A stretch of DNA of 63,235 bases from positions 1 to 63,235 of the forward strand of contig CAUAJB010000002.1 of the NCBI GenBank assembly GCA_958429225.1. Reading direction: 5' to 3'. This stretch comes from an uncultured Collinsella sp. GTDB lineage: Bacteria > Actinomycetota > Coriobacteriia > Coriobacteriales > Coriobacteriaceae. The notes under the pieces are model-generated. The model did no database searches, had not been told where the DNA came from, and saw only the letters and a list, made by a program, of their open reading frames with translations. The translations under genes and the position numbers were made by a program. This document shows, one piece after another, positions 1 to 7,859 of this stretch (position 1 is the stretch's first letter; each line of letters opens with the position of its first letter).

Positions 1-711
1 CTGAAGAAGGGCGAGACGATCGACAAGCTGCTCGTGGGCGGTTACTCCACCATTAGTCTGGGTTATGCCGGCCTGTACGAGTGCGTCAAGTACATGACGG
101 GCCACAGCCACACCGAGAAGGAGGGCACGCCGTTTGCCATGGCCGTCATGCAGCGCATGAACGACAAGTGCGCCGAGTGGAAGGCCGAAAGCGATATTGA
201 CTTCTCGCTGTACGGTACCCCGCTTGAGTCGACGACCTACAAGTTCGCCAAGTGCCTGCAGCGTCGTTTTGGCATCATCCCGGGCGTGACGGACAAGGGC
301 TACATCACCAACAGCTACCACGTCCACGTGTCCGAGGAGATCGACGCCTTCGATAAGCTTAAGTTTGAGGGCATGTTCCAGCAGCTTTCGCCGGGCGGTG
401 CCATCTCCTACGTCGAGGTTCCCAACATGCAGGACAACCTCAAGGCTGTCATTCGCGTGATGCAGTACATCTACGACAACATCATGTACGCCGAGCTCAA
501 CACCAAGAGCGACTACTGCCAGGTGTGCGGCTACGACGGTGAGATCAAGATTGTCGAGGATGACGGCAAGCTGGTGTGGGAGTGCCCTAACTGCGGCAAC
601 CGCGATCAGGAGAAGATGAATGTTGCCCGTCGCACGTGCGGCTACATCGGTACCCAGTTCTGGAACCAGGGCCGAACCGAGGAGATCCGCGACCGCGTGC
701 TGCATCTCTAA
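1..711 (+). CDS. nrdD: Anaerobic ribonucleoside-triphosphate reductase, C-terminal part (5' end outside window)
   Basis: Class III ribonucleotide reductase makes deoxyribonucleotides under anoxia using a glycyl radical. The frame is open from the first base, so the gene starts upstream. The visible 236 residues carry the family's zinc ribbon (CQVCG followed about 25 residues later by CPNCG) and then the glycyl-radical loop RRTCGYIGTQFWNQGR; the radical glycine follows the Cys in RTCGY. The end of the protein matches the family end, so only the N-terminus is missing. nrdG, its activase, follows about 430 bp downstream, but a terminator lies between them, so the two are probably not one simple transcript. 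Confidence 0.96.
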   Translation: MKKGETIDKLLVGGYSTISLGYAGLYECVKYMTGHSHTEKEGTPFAMAVMQRMNDKCAEWKAESDIDFSLYGTPLESTTYKFAKCLQRRFGIIPGVTDKGYITNSYHVHVSEEIDAFDKLKFEGMFQQLSPGGAISYVEVPNMQDNLKAVIRVMQYIYDNIMYAELNTKSDYCQVCGYDGEIKIVEDDGKLVWECPNCGNRDQEKMNVARRTCGYIGTQFWNQGRTEEIRDRVLHL

Positions 712-783
712 TACCGCTCCGGGGCTGAGCCGGGAGGGCCGCTTGGGCATTTGCTCGCTATTTCGGACAGTCCTGCGCAAGAC

Positions 784-809
784 GAAGGCCACATTAAGTG
801 GCCTTCTTT
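784..809 (+). terminator. Rho-independent terminator after nrdD
   Basis: A perfect 9-bp stem (GAAGGCCAC paired with GTGGCCTTC) with a 5-nt loop is followed by TTT, about 75 bp after the nrdD stop. The rest of the 427-bp spacer before nrdG has no convincing gene. It contains two direct copies of a GTTGA(C/G)TTGCAACAA motif at about 926-940 and 960-974 and the long inverted repeat listed next. Confidence 0.7.
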
Positions 810-1039
810 GCGTGCGGAACTCATATCGAGCAAAAGCCCAAGCGGCCCTCTCGGCTCAGCCAAGTTGACGTAGCTGAGATACGGCATGCGGTCTGCTCAC
901 TCCTCGAAGTTCTAAGCGGAAATGAGTTGACTTGCAACAACGCTTTGCTTGCGATGGCGGTTGAGTTGCAACAAGGTTTTTATTGGACCTCGAACCCTAT
1001 ACTCGATGTTCGCTTCGTTCATTGAGTTACCCTTTGCAT

Positions 1040-1123
1040 GAGGCCGGGACATATCGTCCCGCCCGCAGTTTCGCAGGCCGAAGGCCGAGAATGTTTGAGG
1101 ACGGGATGATATGTCCCGGCCTC
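1040..1123. repeat. 84-bp inverted repeat directly upstream of nrdG
   Basis: Two 22-nt arms (1040-1061 and 1102-1123) are complementary except for one G-U position and enclose about 40 nt. The right arm ends just before the nrdG ribosome binding site (GGGAGAG), so the hairpin would form in the nrdG 5' leader. The arms contain the GGGACAT sequence that also occurs in the hairpin at 7344-7414. It may be a dispersed palindromic repeat or a cis-acting RNA structure. Confidence 0.75.
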
Positions 1124-1138
1124 CCGGGAGAGTTACCT

Positions 1139-1720
1139 ATGAATTACGCGAACATTAAGTATTTCGACATTGCTGATGGGGAAGGCGTTCGTACTTCTCT
1201 GTTTGTGAGCGGGTGCCGTCGTGGGTGCAAGAACTGCTTTAACTCTGTCGCGTGGGACTTTGCTGCGGGTGAGCCGTTCGATTGTGCCGTCGAGGACAAG
1301 ATTATCGAGAGCCTCGACCATCCCTTTATCGATGGCCTGACGATTCTGGGCGGCGAGCCTATGGAGCCCGAGAATCAGGCGGGGCTTGTTGACTTTATCG
1401 AACGCGTGCGTGCGGCCTATCCCGCGGGGTCGGGCAAGACCATTTGGTGCTTTACCGGCGACGTGCTCGAGGAGCTTATGCCGGGTGGTCGTCACCATAC
1501 CGAGGCGACGGACCGTATCCTTGCCTGCCTCGATATGTTGGTGGATGGCCCGTTTGTTCAGGATCTGTACGATATCTCATTGCGTTTTAGGGGCTCGAGC
1601 AATCAGCGCGTGATTGATATGAACGCCACGCGCGCCCGTGCTGTGCGCGAGGGCGTTGCGCTTTGCGACGCTGTGGAGCTTTGGCGGGACGATCCGGTCT
1701 ATTCGACCCATACTATGTAG
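1139..1720 (+). CDS. nrdG: Anaerobic ribonucleotide reductase activating protein (radical SAM)
   Basis: NrdG uses a [4Fe-4S] cluster and S-adenosylmethionine to place the glycyl radical on NrdD. The radical SAM motif is seen as CRRGCKNC near residues 25-32, followed by the glycine-rich GGEPM motif. The open frame extends further upstream, but the ATG at 1139 is preferred: it is preceded by GGGAGAG at normal spacing, the protein then starts with the family-like MNYANIKYFDIADGEGVRTS, and the upstream part would run through a long hairpin. The protein is 193 residues, a little longer than typical NrdG. Confidence 0.95.
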   Translation: MNYANIKYFDIADGEGVRTSLFVSGCRRGCKNCFNSVAWDFAAGEPFDCAVEDKIIESLDHPFIDGLTILGGEPMEPENQAGLVDFIERVRAAYPAGSGKTIWCFTGDVLEELMPGGRHHTEATDRILACLDMLVDGPFVQDLYDISLRFRGSSNQRVIDMNATRARAVREGVALCDAVELWRDDPVYSTHTM

Positions 1721-1786
1721 CTTGTGGCCGATGCCAAAGGGCGTGGCACCATAGCGCGAACGCAAAATCGGAAAAGTGAGGCCCAG

Positions 1787-2344
1787 ATGGTCGATCAGGA
1801 AAAAGTCGAGGCCGCCATTAAGCTGTTGCTTGAGGGCATAGGCGAGGACCCAACTCGTGAGGGCCTGCTGGAGACCCCGGCGCGCGTTGCCCGTATGTAT
1901 GGTGAGATCGCCGGTGGTATGGACCAGAGTGCCGAGGAGCACCTGTCCAAAACCTTTGCCGTCGCTTCGAACGATTTGGTTATCGAGCGCGACATCACGT
2001 TTTACTCGCTGTGCGAGCATCATCTGCTGCCGTTTTACGGCAAGGCTGCCATTGGCTATATCCCCAACGGCCGTGTCGCAGGGCTTTCTAAGCTTGCCCG
2101 CACGGTAGAGGTCTACGCCCGTCGTCTGCAGCTGCAGGAGCAGTTGTGCGCACAAGTTGCCGATGCCCTCATGGAGTATCTCGCTCCCCAGGGAGCGATT
2201 GTGCTCATGGAAGCTGAGCATATGTGCATGACCATGCGCGGCGTGCAAAAGCCTGGCACCAAGACCGTGACGCTCGCTCGTCGCGGCGTCTTTGAGGCCG
2301 ATCCGGCGCTCGAGGAGCGATTCTTTAGGATGCTGGGACGCTAA
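1787..2344 (+). CDS. folE: GTP cyclohydrolase I
   Basis: FolE converts GTP to 7,8-dihydroneopterin triphosphate, the first step of folate synthesis. At 185 residues it has the expected family length. Zinc ligands are visible in SLCEHHLLPF and in EHMCMTMRG, and the core IPNGRVAGLSKLARTVE is intact. The ATG at 1787 is chosen because the protein then begins like other FolE proteins (MVDQEKVEAAIKLLLEGIGED); the longer frame adds a low-quality extension. The next gene starts 2 bp after the stop, and folB follows, so this is a folate-pathway operon. Confidence 0.96.
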   Translation: MVDQEKVEAAIKLLLEGIGEDPTREGLLETPARVARMYGEIAGGMDQSAEEHLSKTFAVASNDLVIERDITFYSLCEHHLLPFYGKAAIGYIPNGRVAGLSKLARTVEVYARRLQLQEQLCAQVADALMEYLAPQGAIVLMEAEHMCMTMRGVQKPGTKTVTLARRGVFEADPALEERFFRMLGR

Positions 2345-2346
2345 CT

Positions 2347-2928
2347 ATGAGAGTCGTCAACGACTTTACATCGAATACTGACGAGGGAACGCCGCGTCGC
2401 GGTTTTATGGCTTCGGGCCTGGCGCCTTTTGGTGCCATGCCTCGCATTGATTACATCTGTGCCAACGGTCTGTTCCGGCGGCACCTGGGCAGCATTGCAC
2501 AGTTGGAATCGGGGCGCATCTTCTGCCGCCACGGTATTGACCACCTGCTGGATGTCGCTCGCATTATGTGGATCAAGAATCTCGAGGAACAGCTCGAATT
2601 TGACCGCGAGGTCATCTACGCCACGGCACTTCTTCACGATATCGGCAAAGATGAACAGTATGAATCGGGTATATCCCATGATGTTGCAAGCGAACGCGTC
2701 GCTGATGCGATTCTCGGCGGTATGCCCGATGACGTAGCGTTTGAGCCGGCCGATGCCGCAGCCATTAAGACGGCCATTCTGGGCCATCGAAAGCTGCGCG
2801 TGAACAGCCAACCGCTCGAGCGCCTGCTCTATGCAGCCGACAAAGCGTCGCGCGCCTGCTTTGCATGCCCCGCGCGCAATGCTTGCAACTGGAGCGATGA
2901 TAAAAAGAACCTGTCGATTCGCGTGTAG
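2347..2928 (+). CDS. HD-domain hydrolase between folE and folB
   Basis: A 193-residue protein with an HD metal-dependent phosphohydrolase signature: a first His in CRHGIDH, then the HD pair in LLHDIGK, and a third His in ILGHRK. The C-terminus carries CFACPARNAC, four closely spaced cysteines that could bind metal. It starts 2 bp after folE and is followed 43 bp later by folB. HD proteins hydrolyse phosphate esters, so the position suggests it may dephosphorylate dihydroneopterin triphosphate, a step often without an assigned enzyme; this is inference. A nucleotide phosphohydrolase of another role is equally possible from sequence alone. Confidence 0.8.
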   Translation: MRVVNDFTSNTDEGTPRRGFMASGLAPFGAMPRIDYICANGLFRRHLGSIAQLESGRIFCRHGIDHLLDVARIMWIKNLEEQLEFDREVIYATALLHDIGKDEQYESGISHDVASERVADAILGGMPDDVAFEPADAAAIKTAILGHRKLRVNSQPLERLLYAADKASRACFACPARNACNWSDDKKNLSIRV

Positions 2929-2971
2929 TTAGTTTACGCGGTCGGGGTTCTAAACGAAGGAGACGATCGCG

Positions 2972-3457
2972 ATGAGCAACAAGAAACTGCCCGAGAATGC
3001 AACCAAGACTGAAGGCGCCGAGCTCGCCCGCCGTGGAAGGGGCGAAATATCCACCGCAACGGCGGTGCCCCACGTGAACTATGACGATCTGCGCCATGCC
3101 GACCGCATCACCGTTGAAGGTCTTGAGGTTTTTGCTAACCACGGCGTGTATCCCGAAGAGAACGCGCTGGGCCAGAAATTCATCGTGTCCTTGGTACTCT
3201 ATGCTGACCTGCGTGCAGCGGGAGAGCACGATAACTTGGACGCCTCGATTGACTACGGCTCGGTGTGCCACGATGTCGATGGCTATCTGCGCGAGCATAC
3301 GTTTAAGCTCATCGAGGCGGCAGCTGAAGGTACGGCCCAGATGCTGCTGCGCCGTTATCCCTCGCTGCTTGGTGTGCGCATCAAGCTCGATAAGCCGTGG
3401 GCGCCTGTTGGCCTGCCCTTGGCAAGCTGTGGCGTCGAGATCGAGCGTGTGCGCTAA
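2972..3457 (+). CDS. folB: Dihydroneopterin aldolase
   Basis: FolB cleaves 7,8-dihydroneopterin to 6-hydroxymethyl-dihydropterin and glycolaldehyde. The core (residues 45-161) has the catalytic and pterin-binding features: YPEENALGQKF, the DYGSV tyrosine region, and the lysine motif IKLDKPWAP. The protein has an unusual charged N-terminal extension of about 40 residues. The ATG at 2972 is chosen because GAAGGAG lies at good spacing upstream. An in-frame GTG at 3074 would give a standard 127-residue FolB. No folK fusion is present. Confidence 0.93.
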   Translation: MSNKKLPENATKTEGAELARRGRGEISTATAVPHVNYDDLRHADRITVEGLEVFANHGVYPEENALGQKFIVSLVLYADLRAAGEHDNLDASIDYGSVCHDVDGYLREHTFKLIEAAAEGTAQMLLRRYPSLLGVRIKLDKPWAPVGLPLASCGVEIERVR

Positions 3458-3463
3458 CCGGTT

Positions 3464-4273
3464 CTAATACGTCTCTATGGGTGGCTGCTTGAGCCGCTGC
3501 GACAGAGCCCTGTTGTTGGGGCAGTACGTGTCGAGCAGCGCGTGAAACCGATGATTGTGGCTCGGCTCGAGCAGGTGGACGAGCTCGTGGGCGACAACCA
3601 TGTCAAGGCACTCGACGGGGTAGGCGGCAAGTTCTCGTGCGATGCGAATGGCGCCGGTTTTGGGCGTGCATGATCCCCAGCGCGTTTTCATGCTGCGCAC
3701 GGAAACGCGGGAAACGGCGACACCCATTGCGATTTCGTATGCGTGCACCATATCACGCAGCGCCGATGTGACTTCGGACGTATAGAGCTGGTCAATATGG
3801 GCTTGGATCTCACTGGGCGTTAAGCCGTCGAGGGTCGCATTCCACTTGGCCTGCGGACGTTCGTCTGGCTCGTCGGCACCCATAAAACTTGCGAAGGTGG
3901 CCTGCTTGGGCCGCGGTGCGGGTGATGCAAAGTTGTGATCGAGTGCGTCCTGTACCGTGATGGGCTTGCCCCAAAGCGCAATGATGGACGAGGGGCTGAG
4001 CGGCTCTCGTGCCGTCGCCTGACGTTGCTCGCGCTGGGCAAGCCGGCTGATAATCCAGGCGCTGTTGCGCTTCACAAACGCTTCGATGCGCTCGCGACTG
4101 GCGCCGAGCGGTGCGCTGGCGTGGACCTCACCGCTCGATGTGACGCGTAGGTTGAAGTTCTTGACGCGCTTTTTGGTAACGACGACGGGGATGGGCGTCC
4201 CATGCGGTCGGGATACGGAAATCGTAAACTGCTGCGTCAAAAGCGGTCCTTCAGATTGGGGACGGGCCGGCAT
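3464..4273 (-). CDS. YgjP-type (M48-like) metallopeptidase, DUF45 family
   Basis: About 269 residues ending with the zinc metallopeptidase motif HELVHLLEPSHNHRFH (HExxH plus a downstream His). Upstream is the KTRWGSC motif typical of YgjP/DUF45 proteins. The family is poorly characterised and presumed cytosolic. The ATG at 4273 is chosen over an upstream TTG at 4303, which has no ribosome binding site; neither start is strongly supported. The gene lies about 40 bp downstream of the M19 dipeptidase on the same strand and is probably co-transcribed with it. Its 3' end is convergent with folB, 6 bp apart. Confidence 0.85.
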   Translation of the reverse strand: MPARPQSEGPLLTQQFTISVSRPHGTPIPVVVTKKRVKNFNLRVTSSGEVHASAPLGASRERIEAFVKRNSAWIISRLAQREQRQATAREPLSPSSIIALWGKPITVQDALDHNFASPAPRPKQATFASFMGADEPDERPQAKWNATLDGLTPSEIQAHIDQLYTSEVTSALRDMVHAYEIAMGVAVSRVSVRSMKTRWGSCTPKTGAIRIARELAAYPVECLDMVVAHELVHLLEPSHNHRFHALLDTYCPNNRALSQRLKQPPIETY

Positions 4274-4314
4274 GTCAACCGTTCGGCATGCCGACCTGCT
4301 CAAGGGATGTGAAA

Positions 4315-5328
4315 TTAATAACGCTCAAAGAAGGCAAGCGCGTTGTCGCTGCAGAGCTTTTGCATCACGGTCTTGCCAAAATGCTTGGAAAGCATGTTCT
4401 GGAACTCGGGCATCTTGCTGGCATCGGAGAGGAAAGCGGGCACCGTGGCACCGTCCCAGTCGCCGCCGAGTGCGATGACGTCCTCGCCGCCCAGGTCGAG
4501 CCAGTGCTCGATATGTGCCGCTAGCTGGTCGAAGGTGACGTCTGCGGCGGTCTTGTCGGTTGCGTCGTTGGAAAGGAACTCGCTGCAGTAGTTGAGGCCG
4601 ACGATACCGCCCATGTCGCGAATGGTGCGGAACTGGTCGTCGGTAAGGTTGCGTTTGACGCCGCAAACCGCACGGGAGTTGGAGTGGCTGGCGACGAAGG
4701 GACGCGTGGCGTGGGCGACAACCTCGTCAAAGCACTCATCGTTGAGGTGGGAGACGTCGAGTACCATGCCGGCGTGCTCCATCTGCGTAAGTGCCTCGAT
4801 GCCGGCGCCGGTGAGGCCGGCGTGGGTGTCGTGGCCGCTCGCGAGCGGCCCCTGCGCATTCCAGCTGAGTGACGACATAAGCACGCCCAAGCTCTTGAGC
4901 ACTTCGATCAGCGCGGGGTCCTCGGCAAAGAACGTGGCGTTTTCGATGGTGTGGATGCAAGCGACCTTGCCGTCCTTGAGCGCGGGGCGAATGTCTGCGG
5001 CGCTGCGCACGTTGACCATACGGTCGTGGTTGAGCATTGCCTGGCCGCTCATATGCGCCATGATCTGCGCCTGGAAGCGCGCGGCGTGGGCGGTGGGAAT
5101 CTCGTCGGGGACAAACGTGGCGAAGCACTGTGCCCACGGCGTGTTGCCGATCTTTGCGAGCGAGATGGCACAGGCGTTACCCTCGATGAGGTCGAAATCT
5201 TGCGGATGCGTTTCGTCGCCGGGGAAATAACCGTCGGTGCCGGCGGTAAAGCGCAGGTCGAGATCGAGCGTGGCCCAGCCGATTCGGTCGGCGGTGTCGC
5301 AGTGTAGGTCAAATACGGGATATGCCAT
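4315..5328 (-). CDS. Membrane dipeptidase family protein (peptidase M19)
   Basis: M19 peptidases are TIM-barrel zinc enzymes that hydrolyse dipeptides, including L,D forms and D-amino-acid-containing substrates. The protein begins MAYPVFDLHCDT, with the DxHxD metal site, and continues with VSHLNDECFDEV, ASHSNSRAVCGVKRNL and GGDWDG, all typical of the family. It has 337 residues, as expected. The ATG at 5328 has a good GGAGG ribosome binding site; the longer frame lacks one. There is no signal peptide, so it is likely cytosolic despite the family name. Confidence 0.92.
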   Translation of the reverse strand: MAYPVFDLHCDTADRIGWATLDLDLRFTAGTDGYFPGDETHPQDFDLIEGNACAISLAKIGNTPWAQCFATFVPDEIPTAHAARFQAQIMAHMSGQAMLNHDRMVNVRSAADIRPALKDGKVACIHTIENATFFAEDPALIEVLKSLGVLMSSLSWNAQGPLASGHDTHAGLTGAGIEALTQMEHAGMVLDVSHLNDECFDEVVAHATRPFVASHSNSRAVCGVKRNLTDDQFRTIRDMGGIVGLNYCSEFLSNDATDKTAADVTFDQLAAHIEHWLDLGGEDVIALGGDWDGATVPAFLSDASKMPEFQNMLSKHFGKTVMQKLCSDNALAFFERY

Positions 5329-5448
5329 GGTTCCTCCGGTTGCAGCGTTTCTTTGCAAACTGTCTTCAAATTGTATGACTAGGGTATAGTTAGCGCCATA
5401 TGTTCATGGCGGCCCGTGTTGTGCGCCGCCCTTATCACGGAGGTTTCC

Positions 5449-5877
5449 ATGTCCAACCAGGGCAAGAAGGTCAAGACTCATTATCGCGGCACGCTCGACG
5501 ACGGCACGCAGTTCGATAGCTCCTACGATCGCGGTGAGCCGCTGGAGTTCACCTGCGGCGCCGGCCAGATGATCAAGGGCTTCGACGCCGCTGTTGTCGA
5601 CATGCAGGTGGGTGAGAAGAAGACCGTGCACATTCCTGCTGCCGATGCCTACGGCGAGCACAATCCCGAGATGGTTCTGACCTTCCCGGCCGAACAGGTT
5701 CCCAACATCGAGCAGATTGAGAAGGGCATGAAGCTCTTCTTGTCCACGCCGAGCGGTATGCCCGTCCCCGCCGTGGTCATCGATGTAACGCCCGAGGCCG
5801 TGACGCTCGACGCCAACCACGAGCTGGCCGGTAAGGACCTCAACTTTGATATCGAGCTCGTCGAGGTCGAGGGTTAG
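5449..5877 (+). CDS. SlyD-like FKBP-type peptidyl-prolyl isomerase
   Basis: A 142-residue cytosolic FKBP with the SlyD layout: a split FKBP domain (KVKTHYRGTLDDGTQFDSSY, then GQMIKGFDAAVVDMQVGEKK) with an inserted flap chaperone domain around residues 65-120. The His/Cys-rich metal-binding tail of E. coli SlyD is absent, since the protein stops at VEVEG. ATG 5449 has an ACGGAGG site. The next gene, a UreE-like protein, begins 3 bp after the stop, so the two are almost certainly co-translated. Both families are linked to nickel handling elsewhere. Confidence 0.93.
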   Translation: MSNQGKKVKTHYRGTLDDGTQFDSSYDRGEPLEFTCGAGQMIKGFDAAVVDMQVGEKKTVHIPAADAYGEHNPEMVLTFPAEQVPNIEQIEKGMKLFLSTPSGMPVPAVVIDVTPEAVTLDANHELAGKDLNFDIELVEVEG

Positions 5878-5880
5878 AGT

Positions 5881-6459
5881 ATGCCTGAACGCTTGGTTTC
5901 GACGACATGCTTGGGAAATCTCAACGATCCGTCCTATGAACTCCTGCTTCGCCGGAAGTTGGGCGGCGTCTTTGAAGTTGACGATCTGCTGCTCGATTGG
6001 GACCAGGCTGATGTATACGCGTTTGTGGGCGTGACGGAGCTGGGGCGCACGGTCGATGTTCGGCTGGATACTGCCGACGGCGGTCGTCTTGCCGACGGCG
6101 ACGTGCTCGCCATTGACCGTTCGGGCATGGTGCCCGTGGCGGTTGTCGTGCGCTTGCGCAGCGCCGAGGTTTATTTGGTCGAAGTTGACCGCATGGACCC
6201 GATTGCGCTCGCGCATTCGTGCTGGGAGATCGGCAACATGCATGCGCCGCTCTTCCGGGGCGACTCGGACGAGCATACTGTGCGCATGTATACGCCGGTG
6301 CAGCCTGTTTTGGGCCGCATGCTCCGGGGTGTCGAGGGTGTTCGGCTCTCGCTGGTTACCCGTGAACTCGATGCGGACCGGCGCTTTGCGTCGAGTGCGG
6401 CGGAGGTCGTCGTGAGCATGGCTCCCGACTTTACCATCGTAAAAAAGGCGCGCGGCTAA
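5881..6459 (+). CDS. UreE-like protein (urease accessory/nickel chaperone fold), orphan
   Basis: A 192-residue protein whose order of elements follows UreE: a beta-rich N-terminal domain (GRTVDVRLDTADGGRLADGD, similar to the UreE segment before the hinge), then the C-terminal domain with AHSCWEIGNMHAPLF, which corresponds to the UreE helix ending in HLGNRH. The nickel-ligand histidine region of UreE (HHDHVL) is replaced by RMYTPVQPVL, and there is no His-rich tail. No urease gene lies in the window. I infer a UreE-fold protein repurposed or changed in metal specificity. It is coupled to the SlyD-like gene (3-bp gap). Confidence 0.7.
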   Translation: MPERLVSTTCLGNLNDPSYELLLRRKLGGVFEVDDLLLDWDQADVYAFVGVTELGRTVDVRLDTADGGRLADGDVLAIDRSGMVPVAVVVRLRSAEVYLVEVDRMDPIALAHSCWEIGNMHAPLFRGDSDEHTVRMYTPVQPVLGRMLRGVEGVRLSLVTRELDADRRFASSAAEVVVSMAPDFTIVKKARG

Positions 6460-6542
6460 GCGCGCGTATGCGCAAGACGGGCTTTGAGGGGCGACCGATC
6501 AAGGTCCGTCTTGCTGTTGATATGAGGCTTTGGGGGAAGCAT

Positions 6543-7340
6543 ATGGGTCTTGAGGGAATCAAACTGATTGCATGCGATTTGGACGGCACGTTGCTGCATC
6601 CGGGGGAGCGCGAGCTGCGTTCCGAGGCCTTTGAGCTTATCGATGAGCTGCATCGTCGTGGTATCGTGTTTATGCCGGCGAGTGGCCGTCAATATGCGAG
6701 CTTGCGCTACCTGTTTGCCCCGGTGGCCGATGAGCTCGCCTATGTATGCGAAAACGGAACCCTGGTGATGAGCGAGGGGCGTGCCGTCGTCAAGCGTTCC
6801 ATGGAGCGTAGCCTTGCTATGGTTATCGCGAATACCGTGGTTGCGTATCCCCATACCGACATGACCCTTTCGTGTGAGGGGCACATCTACACCATGAGCG
6901 GCAACGATGCGTTCGTCGACCATTTGCGCTATGTGGTCCACTGCGATGTGGCGGTGGTCGACCGTCCCGAGGACATCGACGAGGATGTCATTAAGATTGG
7001 CTTCCAGACGCCCGAGGTGGATTATCCGGCGGCCCGGGAGTATTTCGAGCGCCTCTTTGGCGACCGTGTCGATGTGATGACGTCAGGAACCGCATGGACG
7101 GACCTTATCGGTTTCGGTTCGGGCAAGGGCTCCGCGCTTGTCGATTACGGTCGTGTCCTGGGGATTTCGCCCGATGAGATGATGGCATTTGGCGACAATG
7201 AGAACGATCGCGACATGCTCAACGTCGTGGGCCATCCCTATCTGATGGAGAGCTGCAACCCCACCATGCGCGGTATCAACGATCGCGTCCGTTACGTGCA
7301 CACGGTCGAAGAAGAACTGCACCGCCTGCTCGCCGAGTAG
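6543..7340 (+). CDS. Cof-type HAD-IIB phosphatase
   Basis: A 265-residue haloacid dehalogenase hydrolase of the Cof/YidA type, which removes phosphate from sugar phosphates or related metabolites in the cytosol. HAD motif I is ACDLDGTLL, motif II lies in MPASGR, and motifs III and IV are in KGSAL...GDNENDRDML. The C2B cap lies between. ATG 6543 follows GGGGGAAG at correct spacing; a longer frame reaches 6468 without a good ribosome binding site. Substrate cannot be predicted. Confidence 0.92.
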   Translation: MGLEGIKLIACDLDGTLLHPGERELRSEAFELIDELHRRGIVFMPASGRQYASLRYLFAPVADELAYVCENGTLVMSEGRAVVKRSMERSLAMVIANTVVAYPHTDMTLSCEGHIYTMSGNDAFVDHLRYVVHCDVAVVDRPEDIDEDVIKIGFQTPEVDYPAAREYFERLFGDRVDVMTSGTAWTDLIGFGSGKGSALVDYGRVLGISPDEMMAFGDNENDRDMLNVVGHPYLMESCNPTMRGINDRVRYVHTVEEELHRLLAE

Positions 7341-7343
7341 GTT

Positions 7344-7414
7344 TTCGGGACATGCCTAGAAATGTACTGTTTGCTGCAAAGCGCGGAAAGGTGGATTTTA
7401 AGGCATGTCCCGAA
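7344..7414. repeat. 71-bp perfect inverted repeat between convergent genes
   Basis: Perfect 14-nt arms (7344-7357 and 7401-7414; core GGGACATGCC) enclose 43 nt that contain CTGTTTGCTGCAAA. That loop resembles the loops of hairpins at 16561 and 17742. The element sits between the convergent ends of the Cof-type phosphatase and the perR-like gene. It lacks a T-run, so it is more likely a palindromic repeat than a simple terminator, although it may end both transcripts. Confidence 0.8.
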
Positions 7415-7417
7415 CAT

Positions 7418-7798
7418 CTACCGGCAGTCGGGGCAGAGACCCTCGAAGATGGTGTAGTGCGACGTGACGTGCCAGCCGATTTGCTCGGACGCTTTGGCGT
7501 CGAGCTGGGCATCGAAGGGGAGCGGTACGTCGATGACGCGGCTGCACGAGGTGCAGATGATATGCGCATGCGGCTCGATCGTGCGATCGAAGCGGCTGCC
7601 GCCCGGCGTCTTGATGGAGAGGATCTCGCCGGCGTCGGCCAAGAGATTGAGATTGCGGTAGACCGTACCGCGGCTGATTTTGTCATCCTGCGCGCGCACG
7701 GCGTTGTAGATTTCGTCGGCGGTGGGATGGTTATAGCTTTGGCGCACGGCGTCAAGAACCAGCTTTCGCTGCCTGGTATTCCTTCTTTGCACCGCCAT
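7418..7798 (-). CDS. Fur-family regulator, PerR-like
   Basis: A 126-residue Fur-family repressor. The winged helix occupies residues 1-80 (HPTADEIYNAV, then SRGTVYRNLNLLADAGEI). The metal-binding half has RFDRTIEPHAHIICTSC and a second CPDC pair, giving the structural zinc Cys4 site. The Asp/His pattern (RFD...PHAH plus the early His in HPT) matches PerR, which senses peroxide through Fe-catalysed His oxidation; peroxide sensing is therefore the best guess. The start codon and spacing are clear. Upstream (7800-7860) is AT-rich and may hold an autoregulatory site. Confidence 0.9.
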   Translation of the reverse strand: MAVQRRNTRQRKLVLDAVRQSYNHPTADEIYNAVRAQDDKISRGTVYRNLNLLADAGEILSIKTPGGSRFDRTIEPHAHIICTSCSRVIDVPLPFDAQLDAKASEQIGWHVTSHYTIFEGLCPDCR

Positions 7799-7859
7799 GC
7801 GCCTCGCCTCTTTTCTATCAACGGTCGTAGGTAAATGATACCGTATTTAGCACACAATA

